NCBI GenBank assembly: GCA_019722365.1
Contig: JADFUC010001146.1
Location: 682,001-746,000 of the forward strand
DNA from: Lithospermum erythrorhizon
Taxonomy: Eukaryota; Streptophyta; Magnoliopsida; Boraginales; Boraginaceae
Length of the DNA stretch: 64,000 nucleotides
Reading direction: 5' to 3'
Made by a program: the position numbers and the translations under genes. This document shows, piece after piece, positions 35,191 to 47,765 of the stretch (position 1 is its first letter; each line of letters opens with the position of its first letter). Under the pieces are notes generated by a model, which worked only from the letters and a program-made list of their open reading frames with translations, did no database searches and had not been told where the DNA came from.

Positions 35191-36517
35191 TATTTTCTTA
35201 TGCAAATATAATTTAATATGCTGCCGGATCCACAAAAATTTAATTATACCTTTTAAATCATACCAATTTAACTACATAAAGTAAATAATTCAATAATACT
35301 ATATTGTTGACACTACACATATTTACCATGTGACATCAATTTTTTTTAAAATACGCCTTTGTATCTTTCTTGAATGGACATCATATATTTTTGTCATTTT
35401 TTATATTATATTTAATGAATTATTTTGTGATCAAAGATATATTCCTTCAAAAAATAAAATATTAAGAAAAAAATTCAAAAAGAATAGAAAGCCAGAGCAC
35501 GGTTTGTAATTGATTTTAAATAAATAAAAATATATCAAATATCGTAATCGATATCAAGGCAGATCACACTTACTTACTAGTTAAAAAAACAAAAGTACGG
35601 AGTATTATTATTAGATGTAACGTTTGCATTGATTACTATTCTACTTTACGCCCAAAAGAAGTAAATTAAGGATAAAAATAAAAACAGAAAACACGCATAT
35701 ATATAAAATCTAGAAGGAAATAAATACAAATGGAAATTATGGCAGATTTAGTAAATGGTAATAATGGTCAACCAAATCAACATTTATTATTAGCACATCT
35801 TATATTCCAAATCAAGTTAATAAGGAAAAACACTCACACTTTTTATATCACACGCTGTGTCGATCAAAATCAATTTACAATTCAAAAGATACGCAAACAG
35901 AGTCCAAACATTTAATTCAGTCCAAAAAACGCATAGTATTCTTAAATCTTAATGATTAATCCCAATAAGCAATAATAATCAAACTTAACAATTTTGTTGC
36001 AAATCAAAATGATTATCCTAATACTCCGTAGTAAAATTCATTAAAAATAATACTAGCATAAAAAAATACTTCATACTTGATTTGGTTATCTATCGTCAAA
36101 ATTCAAAACTGAACAGTCTTTTCGGGATGGAGCCAGTAACTAAGTATGCATGCATACATGTTGAAATGCACTTACGATTATAGTTGGTAGAGGATGAACT
36201 CCGCTAGTAATGTGACCATAAAAATCATCAACAGAAAGAGGAGGAGGAGAAACACCAATACCGTAATGTGAACCAAGTGTTACTTCTCCTTGACTTTGGT
36301 GATCATGCACCTCTGAGATTATTAATGGGGTGGTTTCGTTGGCCCGGAACATTTCCAACGATGGAATTCCGGGCCAACTAATTGTTGTCGACATGACAAC
36401 AAAAAGAACCATTGATATGAATATAGCAAATGTGATTAGCCATGTCCATAAAATCATGGACTGGGATTGTGATTGAGATTGAGATTGAACGTTGACTTCT
36501 TCATTGATTTCATTCAT
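31672..36517 (-). CDS. GT47 exostosin-type glycosyltransferase with an apparent 1-nt frameshift (4 exons)
   Basis: Exons on the minus strand: 36517-36176, 33521-33397, 33002-32649, 32346-31672. The product would be about 498 residues, a type II Golgi membrane protein with a short Gln/Ser-rich cytosolic tail and one helix ([20 protein letters not shown]). Exostosin features follow: [64 protein letters not shown] and [20 protein letters not shown]. These match plant probable glycosyltransferases of the At5g03795/At5g25310 type, which act on cell-wall polysaccharides; the exact substrate is unknown. The chosen ATG starts MNEINEE. In exon 3, at 32806-32813, the frame shifts by one base between FFLP and [12 protein letters not shown]; exon 3 is one base short of closing phase. 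It may be a pseudogene, an allele or a sequence error. Confidence 0.82.
33522..36175 (-). other. Large first intron of the GT47 gene, packed with AT-rich repeat debris
   Basis: This 2.65-kb intron has no supported coding sequence. Stowaway-like ends are scattered through it: ACGGAGTATTTC near 33878, TACTCCCTCCATCTCACAAA near 34391, ACGGAGTAATTC near 34294, TACGGAGTATTATT near 35597 and ACTCCGTAGTAAAA near 36021. A TTA microsatellite lies at about 35155-35190 and TA-rich runs elsewhere. The other introns of this gene are only a few hundred bases. Confidence 0.6.
35155..35192. repeat. TTA trinucleotide microsatellite
   Basis: An uninterrupted run of about twelve ATT/TTA units lies in the GT47 first intron. 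It is preceded by looser ATT-rich sequence from about 35,070. Confidence 0.9.
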
Positions 36518-37892
36518 TGTTTTTTGGATTTTGACTCTTTTTTTTAGGTTGGCATTTGTGTGTAACAAGTTAGAGGAAGAGAAGTGTCTTGTCAGTTGGT
36601 AGGGGGGAGAGGGTTAAGTAGTTGGGAAATGGAGGGGTTTAACGAATATTTCTTTCCTATTTTACTAGTTTTTATTATATGAAAAGATGTTAGATTTTGA
36701 CAAATTTGCCCTTGTGAACCAACTCTAAGATTAAATTGACTTATTAATTTTTAAAAATTGGTTGGTATGACTATAAGAATTTAATTAGGTTCTTATTAGG
36801 GATTATTGCATTAATTAATTTGATAAATTGCATTTTTACACAATACAAATCATTCAATTATTCTATTATGCCTTAATAAATATATTATCTTTTTTCTCAA
36901 ATACAGTAATATTTCTAAATTAATATCAAACAATTCATGATGTGATGGTGGTCAAATATACACCGACCTAGTAGAATAATACTCTAGTGGCCTTATTCGA
37001 ATGTGTTTAATTTAAAATATGATATGATTAAATAAAAAGTAGGTAGTTTTTTTAAAAACTCATCCATCGCCAACCCAAGATCTTCTAAAGTCTACTGGAA
37101 GGCCTCCAACCACAGTCGCTCCATGTTCTCAAAAAAGTATTTGTAGTTATTTGTGATGCTAATCTATCAAACAATAAGACACCGACCTAGATATTCTTGG
37201 AATGGAAAGTGATGTTTCAAGGAATATGAGAGTACATACAATCGAAATTTGTTTGGAATTTACCTCTACACATACACATAAGGGCGACAAGTATTTTGCT
37301 TACTCAAATAGTGACGGTAATATTCTATATTTAATTTTAAACTACCATCAATTATTCTTTTTAGTTATCACAATGTATAAACATGTATTGTATGAGTTTT
37401 ATGTTTATACTCCCTCCATTATTTTATAGTTGTCAAGCTTTAGGTAAAAAATATTTTTTTATAATTATCGTTTAAAGATAACAAATAAAGATTTTTACAT
37501 TTCAATCGCATTCGACTACTCTTCTCAAATAAACAACAACCAATCAAATTTATATCGTTTCAATCGATTGTCATTCTACATTTTCAATGCACTTTTTAAC
37601 TTTTTTTGTTTCTTTAATTTATATACGAAGTGCTAAAACGACAATTAAAAAAACGGAGAAATTAATATATATTATTCACATATGTTTTCAATAAACACTA
37701 TTATACTCGTATATACGAAGCAACAAATATTTATTTTACTCCGAAGTCCCTCACACGTTAGCATGTGTAAAACCGAAATTGGACTAAAGTCCTCTTGGTC
37801 CTATATTGTCCTATCAAAATCAAAACCAGTCTTGTGATAACTCCATTCAAAATCTGCAGTTTTTTGGTTAGTATAATTTGTTGAAAATGAGG
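36518..37892. other. Divergent intergenic region between GT47 and EXO84C, with a MITE
   Basis: It holds the two promoters. At about 37,411-37,660 a Stowaway-like element is visible. It starts CTCCCTCCATTATTTTATAG then TTGTC and ends GACAATTAAAAAAACGGAGA, an imperfect inverted repeat, with about 250 bp in all. No gene is supported. Confidence 0.5.
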
Positions 37893-40800
37893 ATGGAAAG
37901 TAGTGAAGAAGAAGATGATTTCCCAACAATTGAAAGTGTTACTCCTCAATCCAAGATCGATACAATCTTTCAATCTCATACTGAAAAGGTCTATTTTTAT
38001 CTCAGATAATTTATTCAAGTTGAAATACATAGTTAAAAGCTAAAGAATTTACTGTAAACTTCATCCTTCACAACCTAGTAGAGTTCTTTGATACTCTTCA
38101 CAACTTTCTTGCCTTCTATTTTCTTAATAAAAAGGTATTGGTTTTGCTATCTGGGTTTTCTTTATTTTGATGTTTAGTGGCTTGCAAGAATATGAAACAT
38201 ACTGAGATAAATGTCAACATCCTAGTCTCTTCATGGTGTGGGTTCGAGTCACGCAAGTGGCAGAATCTCGTATTGAAGTGCTTTAAAGAAAGCTCCGAAG
38301 TGGTTTAAAGGAAGCTCTCGTCGCTCACCAGTTGAGTCACATATTCAGCTCCTCCGTGACGATTTCACACTTTTACTTGTCCATTAGCTAATTGCCAACC
38401 GGACCACCATTACAATTGGTTGTTATGTTGATAATACAATGCTTAAATGATTTTGAACTAATGATGTGATAGGGCAAATGATAAGTGTCTTATGGTGGCA
38501 ATTTTTGGTAATGTTATCTAGTTTGATGTGAATTCCTTCCTTAGATTTTCTTCCAACCCATCTTGAAAGTAAGATATTAGCTTGTTCAATGCAACTATTA
38601 TGACGTAAAGTTATTTTTTTCCCGTCTAACCTGGTCTCTTCCCCTGTAACCATTGGTTATTACAAACACATCTTTCTCTCATCCGGACTCAATAAAATCT
38701 AATGTTTGGACTTAAATACATTCGAAACACGGGCATTAACGTATATATATATTAAAAATATTTCAGCTGTGACCTCTGGTTCAGTTGTGTGGAAGCTATA
38801 ATATTTGCACTTTCTGATATAGGGTATTAGGAAGATCTGTTTTGAGCTTCTGGATTTGAAGGATGCAGTGGATAACTTATGTGGTAACACAAGATCAAAG
38901 TATTTGGCTTTTTTGAGGTACGAAATGCAATCACGGCAGCTTGATGGTATAAAATGTGACTGTCGATTCACTTTCTGGTGATGACTATCATACTCATCTG
39001 GATGCAACTAATTTTATTACTTCCTCCATTTAACTCTACTGATTTTTTGCCTCCTTACAATTGTGCTTCTCCGTATGACGTTGGGTTTTGTAACATCTAG
39101 ATTGTCTGAAGAAGTTGTGGAAACGGAGCATGAGATGACTGAGCTTCGAAAGCACATTTCCTCTCAGGGGTTACTTATTCAAGACTTGATGAGTGGGGTG
39201 TGTCGAGAGTTGGACGAATGGACGCAAGCTAATGGGGACACAGGAGAAGCTCATGATGGCTCACAATCCGGTGAAATTGATGAACTTTTTCCAAGTGAAG
39301 TTGAAGACAAAAAAGCACTTTTTCTGGAGCATATAGATGTTCTTTTAGTTGAGCATAAAATGGAAGAGGCAATAGATGCATTAGAGTCTGAAGAAAGAAA
39401 CAATGCGGAGCTTAAAATTTCATCAGGCAATTCGTCTGCTGAACCATCTACGTACAAGTCAGCTTTATTGAAAAGAAGAGCTATGCTTGAAAATCAGCTT
39501 ATAGAGATGATTCAACAGCCGTCAGTAAGTGTCATTGAAATAAAGAAGGCTCTACTTAGTTTAGTAAAGCTTGGGAAAGGTTCTACTGCACATCAGCTAC
39601 TTCTCAAATCATATGGATCGCGTCTACAGAGAAGCATTGAAGCCTTTCTACCGCTTTGCCCTTGTTACCCCGAAACATATCCAGCAACCTTATCCAATCT
39701 TGTATTCTCTAGTATCTCATTAACAGCCAAAGAATCTGGCTTAATGTTTGGTGATAATCCTGTCTTTGGTGACAAAGTTGTTCAATGGGCAGAATGGGAA
39801 ATAGAATCATTTGTGAAATTAGTCAAAGAACATGCACCATCTTCAGAGACAACTTCCGCATTACGTGCAGCTAGTGTGTGTGTTCAGGCTAGTCTCAACC
39901 ATAGCTCGGCGTTGGAACCACAAGGCCTTAAACTCTCAAAGTTACTTTTGGTGCTTTTGCGACCATATCTCGAGGAAGTCCTGGAACTGAATTTCAGACG
40001 AGCTAGAAAGGCTATCCTTGATTTTGATGGAAGTGACCGCAACATGCCATTATCTCCTCGCTTTGCATCTCCACTGTCAACTTTTGCAAGATCATCGGAC
40101 AGCCTGCTTGTCAGCAGTGGAATGAGATTTATCCACACGGTAAAGGTAAGTGTCTAACTTTCAGCAACACGTTCTCATCGTGCTTTTGAAACATTCTATG
40201 TAGTGATGGGAAGAATTATAGTGAAATGAGCTGTTTAGGTTAGTTTCTTTGACATTATGCATGCTGATTGTTACCATTATATAACTTTAATGTGCGCTTA
40301 CAGGATATTGTGGAGCAGCTGACCCACTTAACCATTGTAAATTTTGGAGGAAACATACTTACGAGGATTTCACAACTCTTTGACAAATATGTAGATGTGT
40401 TGATTAAAGCCTTACCTGGCCCTACTGAAGATGATAACCTTGCCGAACTTAAGGAGTCTGCACCTTTTAGAGCTGAGACAGACTCTGAGCAACTTGCACT
40501 TCTGGGAACTGCGTTCACTATTGCCGAGGAACTATTACCAATGGTTGCGTCCAGATTATGGAATATTCTTAATGAGACCAAGGAAGCTGGAAATAGTCTC
40601 ACTGAAACCATCTCACCACCAGGAAACGCTAATTTAGAACTGAAGGATTGGAGACGTCTCCTGCAACATTCACTCGACAAACTTAGGGATCATTTTTGTC
40701 GGCAATACGTTGTGACATTCATATATTCTCGAGATGGAAATACACGTTTAGAGGCACAAATATATCTGGATGATAAAGGGGAAGATTTGATATCAAGTTC

Positions 40801-42441
40801 TGACCCACTTCCGTCATTGCCATTTCAGGTTATAGCATGCTTCTCAGATTTATGTTTCTATCATTGTTTTGCTGGATGTAATTTTTCTTTTCACTTTCTT
40901 TTCCTCTTAGTGAAATGAATAGTAATTATTTCTCCATGACATTTATCATCGAACCTTATGTTGAATTCTTTACTTACAATATGTATAGTCTTTAGATGAT
41001 AAGCAATTTGGATCTGAGCATTTCAACTCGTCATGGAAATTAGATGAAGAATTATGTAAACTGCAAGGCAAAAATAACATTTAGATGTTTTCTTCAGATG
41101 AACTTCAAAAGTCTTGTTTGGACCTAGAATTTAGAAACTGAAGTAACATGATTTTCTGCAGGCACTATTTGGGAAACTGCAGCAATTAGTAACCGTGGCT
41201 GGAGATGTTTTACTCGGAAGAGAGAAAATCCAGAAAGTTCTTCTTGCAAGACTAACCGAGACTGTGGTAATGTGGCTGTCCGAAGAAGAAGAGTTTTGGA
41301 GTTTTTTGGAGGATAAAGCAGCCCCTCTTCAAGCACGTGGGTTACAGCAGGTAAACAATGTGTAAAACTTTTACTGGAAAATCTTTTGTATTGCTGGATC
41401 AGTTAAAGCTGAGTCTCTATGAATGTTGTAAAATATTAACTTGACAATTGTCGAACTTTTAGTAAATTGGAACTTCAAGGGTGCGGCTATTGTGCTCTAT
41501 GATAGATATTCCCTTTCATTAGTTTTATTATTGCATTCAGATCCATAAAAAAAAATTCCAGACTCTTCAATCGTGCAGTTCTATTTTCCATCCCTACCCG
41601 AGGTTGTTTTATTTTTAAAATATGTGAGGAAACATATAACCACTAGGTTAGTCCAAAGGCCACGGATATTACTCATACGATTTAGATCCGGATCTAATCC
41701 TTGTAAGACAAGCGGTCGATTTTTTTTAACTTTTTTTAAAAGGGGAGGAAAGAACATGACCAGTTTCAAGTGATCCCTTTTTATCAAAAATATCTCTGAG
41801 ACTTTATATTTTGTTTAACTTGTGGCTAACTGTGTGGTGGTTGGAAAGGAGGGGTCAGGGAGGGGGGAGGGTTTATTCCATTCATGAAATAATATCTGCT
41901 GCATGAATGAAAGCTTCTCGTAGAGCGATTTGTTTTCTTAACATGAATACATTAGTAATGTCTCTCTTTCCATGGCAGCTTATCCTCGACATGCACTTCA
42001 CTGTTGAAATTGCAAGATTTGCAGGGTACCCATCCAGGCATGTTCACCAGATAGCATCAGCAATAATTGCACGTGCAATACGAACTTTCTCTGCTAGAGG
42101 CATAGATCCCCAAAGGTATAATTCCTTGTAGTCGAATTAACACGGGTTCTCTTTTCTTTCTTTTCAACTTAGACATTCTTCATAATGACAGTGCCTTGCC
42201 CGAGGACGAATGGTTCGTGGAGACTGCAAAAGGAGCAATAAACAAACTTCTGCTCGGAGATAGTTCAGATACATCTGAAATCGATGAAGATCACATCATG
42301 ATTCATGACGAGATTATCTCAGGATCTGACGACTCTCCTTCCCCGTTGTCATCTTTAGACGAAGAAGAAGATACCGAGTCTTTTGCTTCTGCCCAAACAG
42401 GAGATCTAGACAGCCCCAACTTTACAGATCCTGAGACCTGA
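37893..42441 (+). CDS. EXO84C: Exocyst complex component EXO84C (7 exons, complete)
   Basis: EXO84 is one of eight exocyst subunits that tether secretory vesicles to the plasma membrane. Exons: 37893-37988, 38823-38917, 39101-40145, 40304-40828, 41162-41350, 41979-42115, 42192-42441; the phases close to 778 residues. The N-terminus [15 protein letters not shown] followed by [16 protein letters not shown] and [14 protein letters not shown] matches the C paralogue of plant EXO84 (At1g10180). An ATG two codons upstream (37887) is less family-like. Residues about 30-100 form the Vps51/EXO84 N-terminal coiled coil ([20 protein letters not shown]). The C-terminal helical bundle includes [20 protein letters not shown]. 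The tail is acidic ([11 protein letters not shown]). The large central exon 3 (1045 bp) is intact, and no disruption was seen. Confidence 0.93.
38210..38300 (+). mobile_element. Possible tRNA-derived SINE fragment in EXO84C intron 1
   Basis: GTGTGGGTTCGAGTCACGCA contains a near-consensus Pol III B box (GGTTCGAxTCC type). No A box at the right distance and no poly-T or direct repeats were found. A similar phrase (ATGGTTCGAGCCAGTGGC) occurs at 50,454 in the SAPS gene. This is tentative. Confidence 0.3.
41851..41871 (+). other. G-quadruplex-capable run in EXO84C intron 5
   Basis: Four or more G tracts (GGGG, GGG, GGGGGG, GGG) are separated by loops of one to three bases within 21 bp on the transcribed sense strand. 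It lies about 110 bp before the exon 6 acceptor. No biological role is shown. Confidence 0.6.
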
Positions 42442-43349
42442 TGCATTTCTAATATTTTGCATCTATCCAATGTATCCCAATATAGGGGTGTCTGAATGTG
42501 TATGATGATTTCTTGATTGGCTTTGCTGATCTCTTAGTTGCAATAGTCACATGTGCTTGATTTTGTTACATACTCATTAATTCTATACTCCGTATTTTTA
42601 TTTATTGATAGCTTAGCTGATTCTGCATTGTGTTTATGATGGAGGCAATACCACAAATAGAGCCATCAATGTAGTCGTTGGAGCTACTTTACCATACTCC
42701 GAATTCAACGGTTTTAATAAACTTCCGAATTCTAAATAAACTCTCTACATTAGTTCGTTTTGGACGAGATCTAATTTTATCATCATGTTCTCTAAACATT
42801 CCATTCCATGTTCGTAATCTTTCTTTTTCCTCATTATATCTATACGACTACAGCTGTTAGCCGACCGAATAACTTGGTATTCACTCAGTACTCGATCCAA
42901 AAAACTCACATCGATCCGAGAAACTCAAATCGATTATCCGCTTTATTAATTATCAAACGACAAACTCAAATCGATCACCAGCTCTATTAATTAGTATCAA
43001 ACTAGACTCAAATAAAACATATTTTTCATACTTTAAACAATCGGGTAATTATTCGACTAGATAAAATGTGTATAGAATTTCTACTAGTACTACCTGTGAC
43101 CCTGCTCCTTGGATAGTAACCACAGTTACAGAAGCTTAACAATGGTGCCTCAATCTTTCAAGTTTCAACCATTTCCACAGGAAATTCAGTTGATTATCCT
43201 ATCGTATTCAAGTAAAATATATTGTTCTTTAATCAAAACAATCAATAATTAACCGATTCAATTTACGAATACATCAAATCACTTATCCACTACCCGCTCG
43301 AACCCGAACTTTGATAAAATTACTACCTTCGACCCTCCCTGTTTCAACA
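42442..43349. other. Intergenic region between EXO84C and the PPR gene
   Basis: It holds the EXO84C 3'UTR and the PPR promoter. A short phrase AACTCAAATCGAT recurs three times at 42,905-42,980. Fragments such as ACTCCGTATTTTTA (42,588) look like Stowaway ends. No gene is seen. Confidence 0.4.
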
Positions 43350-45452
43350 ATGGTGTCTCATTTTTTCAACCATTTCAACAACAAACTCAGAATTTCATCA
43401 AACATTTTTCATATCCTCAAATTCACCCCACCTCTCCATGCATTCACAATTCACAAACCTTTGTGTATCAACTCTTCTACTATAATCAAAGATGTATCAT
43501 CTTTAGTATCTGAAACATATTTTCAACATCAAGAAAAAACCCAATTTAGATCAACACCTACAAAGCTCAATTTCAGCATAAAAATTGAATCTTTAACTCA
43601 AGAACAAGCCATAACAATTCTTGCTTCACTTGCTGATGAATCAGGCTCGATGGTATCTTTTTCTTTCTTTAATTGGTTGATTGGTTTTGAAAAGTTCAGA
43701 TTTTTTATGAGGGTTTATATTGTTTTGACTATGTGTTTGATTAAAAATGGGAACTTTGTTAAAGCTAATGAGGTAATGCATTGTATGGTGAGGAATTTTG
43801 GTGAGGTTGGTATGTTGAAAGAGGCTTCAGATATGTTGCTTGAGATGCAAAATCAAGGCTTGGTATTAAATGTGGAGAGCTTGAATTGTGTGTTGTCTGT
43901 GGCGTCTGAGACGGGTTTGATTGAGTTGGCAGAGAGCATGTTTGGTGAAATGTGTGAGAGAGGGGTGTGTGCTGATGGGACTAGTTTTGAGTGTATGGTT
44001 GTTGGGTATTGTAGGTTGGGTCGGGTTTCGGAAGCGGATAAATGGCTGTGTGCTATGATGGAAAGGGGGTTTAGAGTCGATAATGCAACTTGTACTTTGT
44101 TGATGAGCGTATTTTGTGAGAAGGGGCGTGTGAATAGAGCGTTGTGGATCTTTAATCGGTTAGTTAAGATGGGGATGAATCCAAATGTGATTAACTATAC
44201 TTGTTTGATTAATGGGTTATGCAAGAGAGGCGAGATTAAGCAAGCATTTGAGTTGATGGAGGAGATGGTGAGGAAAGGTTGGAAGCCTAATGTTTATACG
44301 CATACATCAATCATTGATGGCCTGTGCAAGAAAGGTTGGACAGAGAAAGCTTTTAGACTTTTCCTCAAACTTGTTAGGAGCGATAATTACAAGCCTAATG
44401 TGCATACTTATACAACTATGATATCCGGGTATTGCAAGGAAGAAAAGTTGAATAGAGCGGAGATGCTATTGAGCAAAATGCTGGAGCAAGGTTTGACTCC
44501 AAATGCAAATACATACACTACTCTCATTGATGGGCACTGTAAAGTTGGGGATTTTGATCGTGCATATCAGTTGATGGATTCTATGACTAAATTGTCTCTA
44601 ATTCCACAAATTTATACGTATAATGCATTGATTGATGGTCTTTGTAAGAAAGGGAAGCTTATGGATGCTTACAAGTTGTTGAAAAGAGCAATGAGAAATG
44701 GACTTTCTGCTGATATAGTGACATACACCATCCTGATATCAGAGAGTTGTAAGCATGCAGATATTGAACAAGCTTTGGCATTGTTGGGTAAGATGATAAG
44801 AGGAGGCAACATGCCTGATATACGTACATATACCACACTGATTGCTGCCTTCTGCAGGCAGAGAAAAATCGAAGATAGCCAGAGAATTTTTAGCGATGCT
44901 GTTAAGCTTGGTATGATTCCAACGAAGGAAACTTATACATCTCTGATATGTGGATACTGTAGAGATGGAAATGCCACCAAGGCTTTGCACCTTTTCCACA
45001 AGATGGGTGAACATGGTTGTCTGCCTGATAATCTTGCTTATGGTGCTCTAATAAGTGGTCTGTGTAAGGAATCTAAGCTCGACCAAGCTAGACAACTATA
45101 CTATACAATGTTAGATAAAGGATTGTCGCCATGTGAAGTTACTAGGATAACTTTGGCTCACGAATATTGTAAGAAGAATGAACCTTCCATTGCTTTCGCC
45201 CTTCTAGATAGGTTAGACAACAGACTGTGGGTTCGGACAATTAAAACTTTGATCAGGAAGCTTTGCAGTGAGAAGAAAGTGGAAATGGCTGCAACATTTT
45301 TTGATAAACTATTGAACAAAGAAAAAAATATGGACCGTATCACTCTGGCAGCTTTCATGTCTGCATCTTACAACACCAACAACTATGCTCTCGTTGCAGA
45401 CATATCAACAAGAATTTCGGAGAAAAACAGAATCAAATGGCAGACAGGTTAG
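43350..45452 (+). CDS. P-class pentatricopeptide repeat protein, At4g19890-like (intronless)
   Basis: PPR proteins bind organelle RNA one base per repeat. This single exon encodes 700 residues from ATG 43350 (MVSHFF); the frame is open upstream but has no earlier ATG. The first part is basic and rich in Ser, Thr and Phe, compatible with mitochondrial or plastid targeting. From about residue 140 to 610 there are roughly a dozen 35-residue repeats of P type, such as VYTHTSIIDGLCKKGWTEKA, VHTYTTMISGYCKEEKLNRA and IYTYNALIDGLCKKGKLMDA. No E, DYW or SMR domain follows, so RNA editing or cleavage by this protein is unlikely. The C-terminus LWVRTIKTLIRKLCSEKKVE, with the preceding order of repeats, matches Arabidopsis At4g19890. 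Its RNA target is unknown. The frame is intact. Confidence 0.92.
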   Translation: MVSHFFNHFNNKLRISSNIFHILKFTPPLHAFTIHKPLCINSSTIIKDVSSLVSETYFQHQEKTQFRSTPTKLNFSIKIESLTQEQAITILASLADESGSMVSFSFFNWLIGFEKFRFFMRVYIVLTMCLIKNGNFVKANEVMHCMVRNFGEVGMLKEASDMLLEMQNQGLVLNVESLNCVLSVASETGLIELAESMFGEMCERGVCADGTSFECMVVGYCRLGRVSEADKWLCAMMERGFRVDNATCTLLMSVFCEKGRVNRALWIFNRLVKMGMNPNVINYTCLINGLCKRGEIKQAFELMEEMVRKGWKPNVYTHTSIIDGLCKKGWTEKAFRLFLKLVRSDNYKPNVHTYTTMISGYCKEEKLNRAEMLLSKMLEQGLTPNANTYTTLIDGHCKVGDFDRAYQLMDSMTKLSLIPQIYTYNALIDGLCKKGKLMDAYKLLKRAMRNGLSADIVTYTILISESCKHADIEQALALLGKMIRGGNMPDIRTYTTLIAAFCRQRKIEDSQRIFSDAVKLGMIPTKETYTSLICGYCRDGNATKALHLFHKMGEHGCLPDNLAYGALISGLCKESKLDQARQLYYTMLDKGLSPCEVTRITLAHEYCKKNEPSIAFALLDRLDNRLWVRTIKTLIRKLCSEKKVEMAATFFDKLLNKEKNMDRITLAAFMSASYNTNNYALVADISTRISEKNRIKWQTG

Positions 45453-47765
45453 ATGGCATATATATATCCTTACTTCTGCAGACTGACTTAGTGGAAAAGG
45501 CAATCAATCACTCATGTATGTCCCTAATAGAGGAGAGCCGAGTACATTTGCTATAGCTATTTATTTGGAAATAGGAAGACGATCCACTGAAAACATATAT
45601 AAATGGTCAGCGAAGTGGAGGAATTGTTGGTAATTTGCATAAAGAAATTGACGATAAGGGGTTGGAGCCTGGATGGGTGAAGCTTGGAAGCCAGGAGCTA
45701 TGCAGTGTTCTTATATAAGCATATATCATGCAACCTTCTGAATGAAGCTGAGCTGTTTTCCATCCAACTGAAGCAAAACACTCGGTTTCTATGACAAGCA
45801 ATCTTAATTGATGAAGGAGATATGGGGAGGGAGCTAGAACTGAAAAGCACCACAAGGAGATGCCTAATAATGGTTGACGAAAAGGTTTTATATTTTATCA
45901 ACCAGAAATTTAAACACAAAACGAACCAGTTGGGCATTGTGTAAACCTGATTCTCTTCTATTCGAATGGCGGGATGCCAAGAATGCTCAGCGATAAAGTC
46001 AGAAGATTGCAAGACAGCAGGATGCTTCTCAATCGTGGTCAGTGGCAATTTGGCTAAATTTTCTTAAGCTTATAAGTGTTGATCTTACAAGTGAATATAG
46101 ATCTTATAAGTTGTCCTTTTATTCTCTGCTGATTGACATCATTTTCTAAAACACATTGGCATAGAACCACCATTTACTGTTAGCCAACCGCGGCGAGATA
46201 GAGCTACTGTAGCTGAAAGTACCAAAACAGCTTTGCATAAGAGACATGAACTAGCAAGCCCCCTCATCAACAATATGTTTGATGCACAAAGAAATTTTAT
46301 TACACCATTATGTTGCATGTTGTACCCTTAATTGAAAACTGAAATCAATCCAGGGACAAAATGAATAGTACATGAAACTTGTTCAAACATTACACTTACA
46401 AATAGGGGGGGGGGCAAAATAGTCATTTCACCCTCCTTTAAATACTGTTTCCTACAAACAATTAAAAAACACCTCATATCTTATTCACGGTGCCAAATGG
46501 TCAGTTTGTCACTTTCTATTAGCAGCAACAAGCCGAGTGTACTACTCTTCACATTATTAACTTTAACCTATCCAATGAAGACACCGTCTAAATTGTCATA
46601 ATAACTACTCTAATAAGGATACCGTTTTCGAATTGAACCAAAAAACAAATTGCAAACACAATTTACTAAATAAAAAACATAGGTAATGTTATATCCAAAA
46701 ATTGGGAGAACGTAAAAATATTCACCAGACGACATAAAAAATAAATGCATTTCTCCATCCTAAAAGAAGCTTAAAACTTAGAGTGCCTTGCTAAGAAAGT
46801 TTTATTTTTAATAAACCAAACTATGTTTTACCTGGTCAAAATAGTGATTTGATAACAATTTCTCAAGATGTAACTTATAAGTCAAATCAATTCATAAACT
46901 AAAATACACAAAAAATAACAAATCATAATTCTTTTTTTCTAACTTTTTTCATCTAACTCATGTTTCTGTCAATCGTAATTTACTTCTAATTACCCTTAAT
47001 ATTTAACTTTATACCTTATTCATCCTTCATTTAATAATCTATGTAAAAGATATAATTTTACATACCAATTTTTTAACATTTTACTCTTTATTGAAAATAA
47101 AAATAAACAAATATTATATTTCAGTCATAAATATAATTTTTAGTTATAATTATTTTTATTATTTCAAATATTAAATTATAATTTATTTATATCATGTATT
47201 AAAAAGTAATATATAAACGACGTATTTATAAAGTTCAATTTACCATTTCTATGTGCTCAAAAAAAAAATTTCTATCAACTTATAAATTATGTAAGCCAAA
47301 CAAGTTTCGATGACAAACAAACTTTAATAATCTTAATCGACATACATAATTTTTATTAAAATATATTTTCCTACCATTTTCCAATATAACAAATTATTTT
47401 AGGAGACACACACCAATATTTTACGAATTTTATTTTTTCACATTTTAATATGGTCCTTATATAAAAATTCCGATTCCCTAATATTTCCAAAACAAACCAA
47501 AACACATAAATAAACATATAAATCCTATTTTTCACATTTCGTATTTCGTATTTTATTCAACCAAACAGCTATATATAATTATATATCAAACGATATTTTT
47601 TTAATTAAATCTATTAATATTCATTTATACATAAACATATGTTTATATACATATAATAAATCATATACTTTAATTTATTCAGATTTAATTAGGTTTTTAG
47701 TTTAATTTTAAGCATTTTTTGTGAGTAATCAGATCTGAATTGAATCGATTTAATATTAATTCAGT
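45453..47765. other. Intergenic region, PPR to SAPS gene
   Basis: It holds the PPR 3' flank and, toward the right, an extremely AT-rich stretch (46,600-47,760) leading to the SAPS promoter and 5'UTR. A 10-base G run occurs at about 46,406. Short ORFs on both strands at 45,600-46,050 have no protein-like pattern. No gene is supported. Confidence 0.45.

Noticed and set aside
39251..40138. Antisense ORFs inside EXO84C exon 3
   Set aside because: They are shadows of the sense coding sequence, which is conserved and continuous.
45607..46048. Overlapping minus-strand ORFs downstream of the PPR gene
   Set aside because: They lie in the PPR 3' flank, have no domain-like pattern, no good start context and no splice partners.
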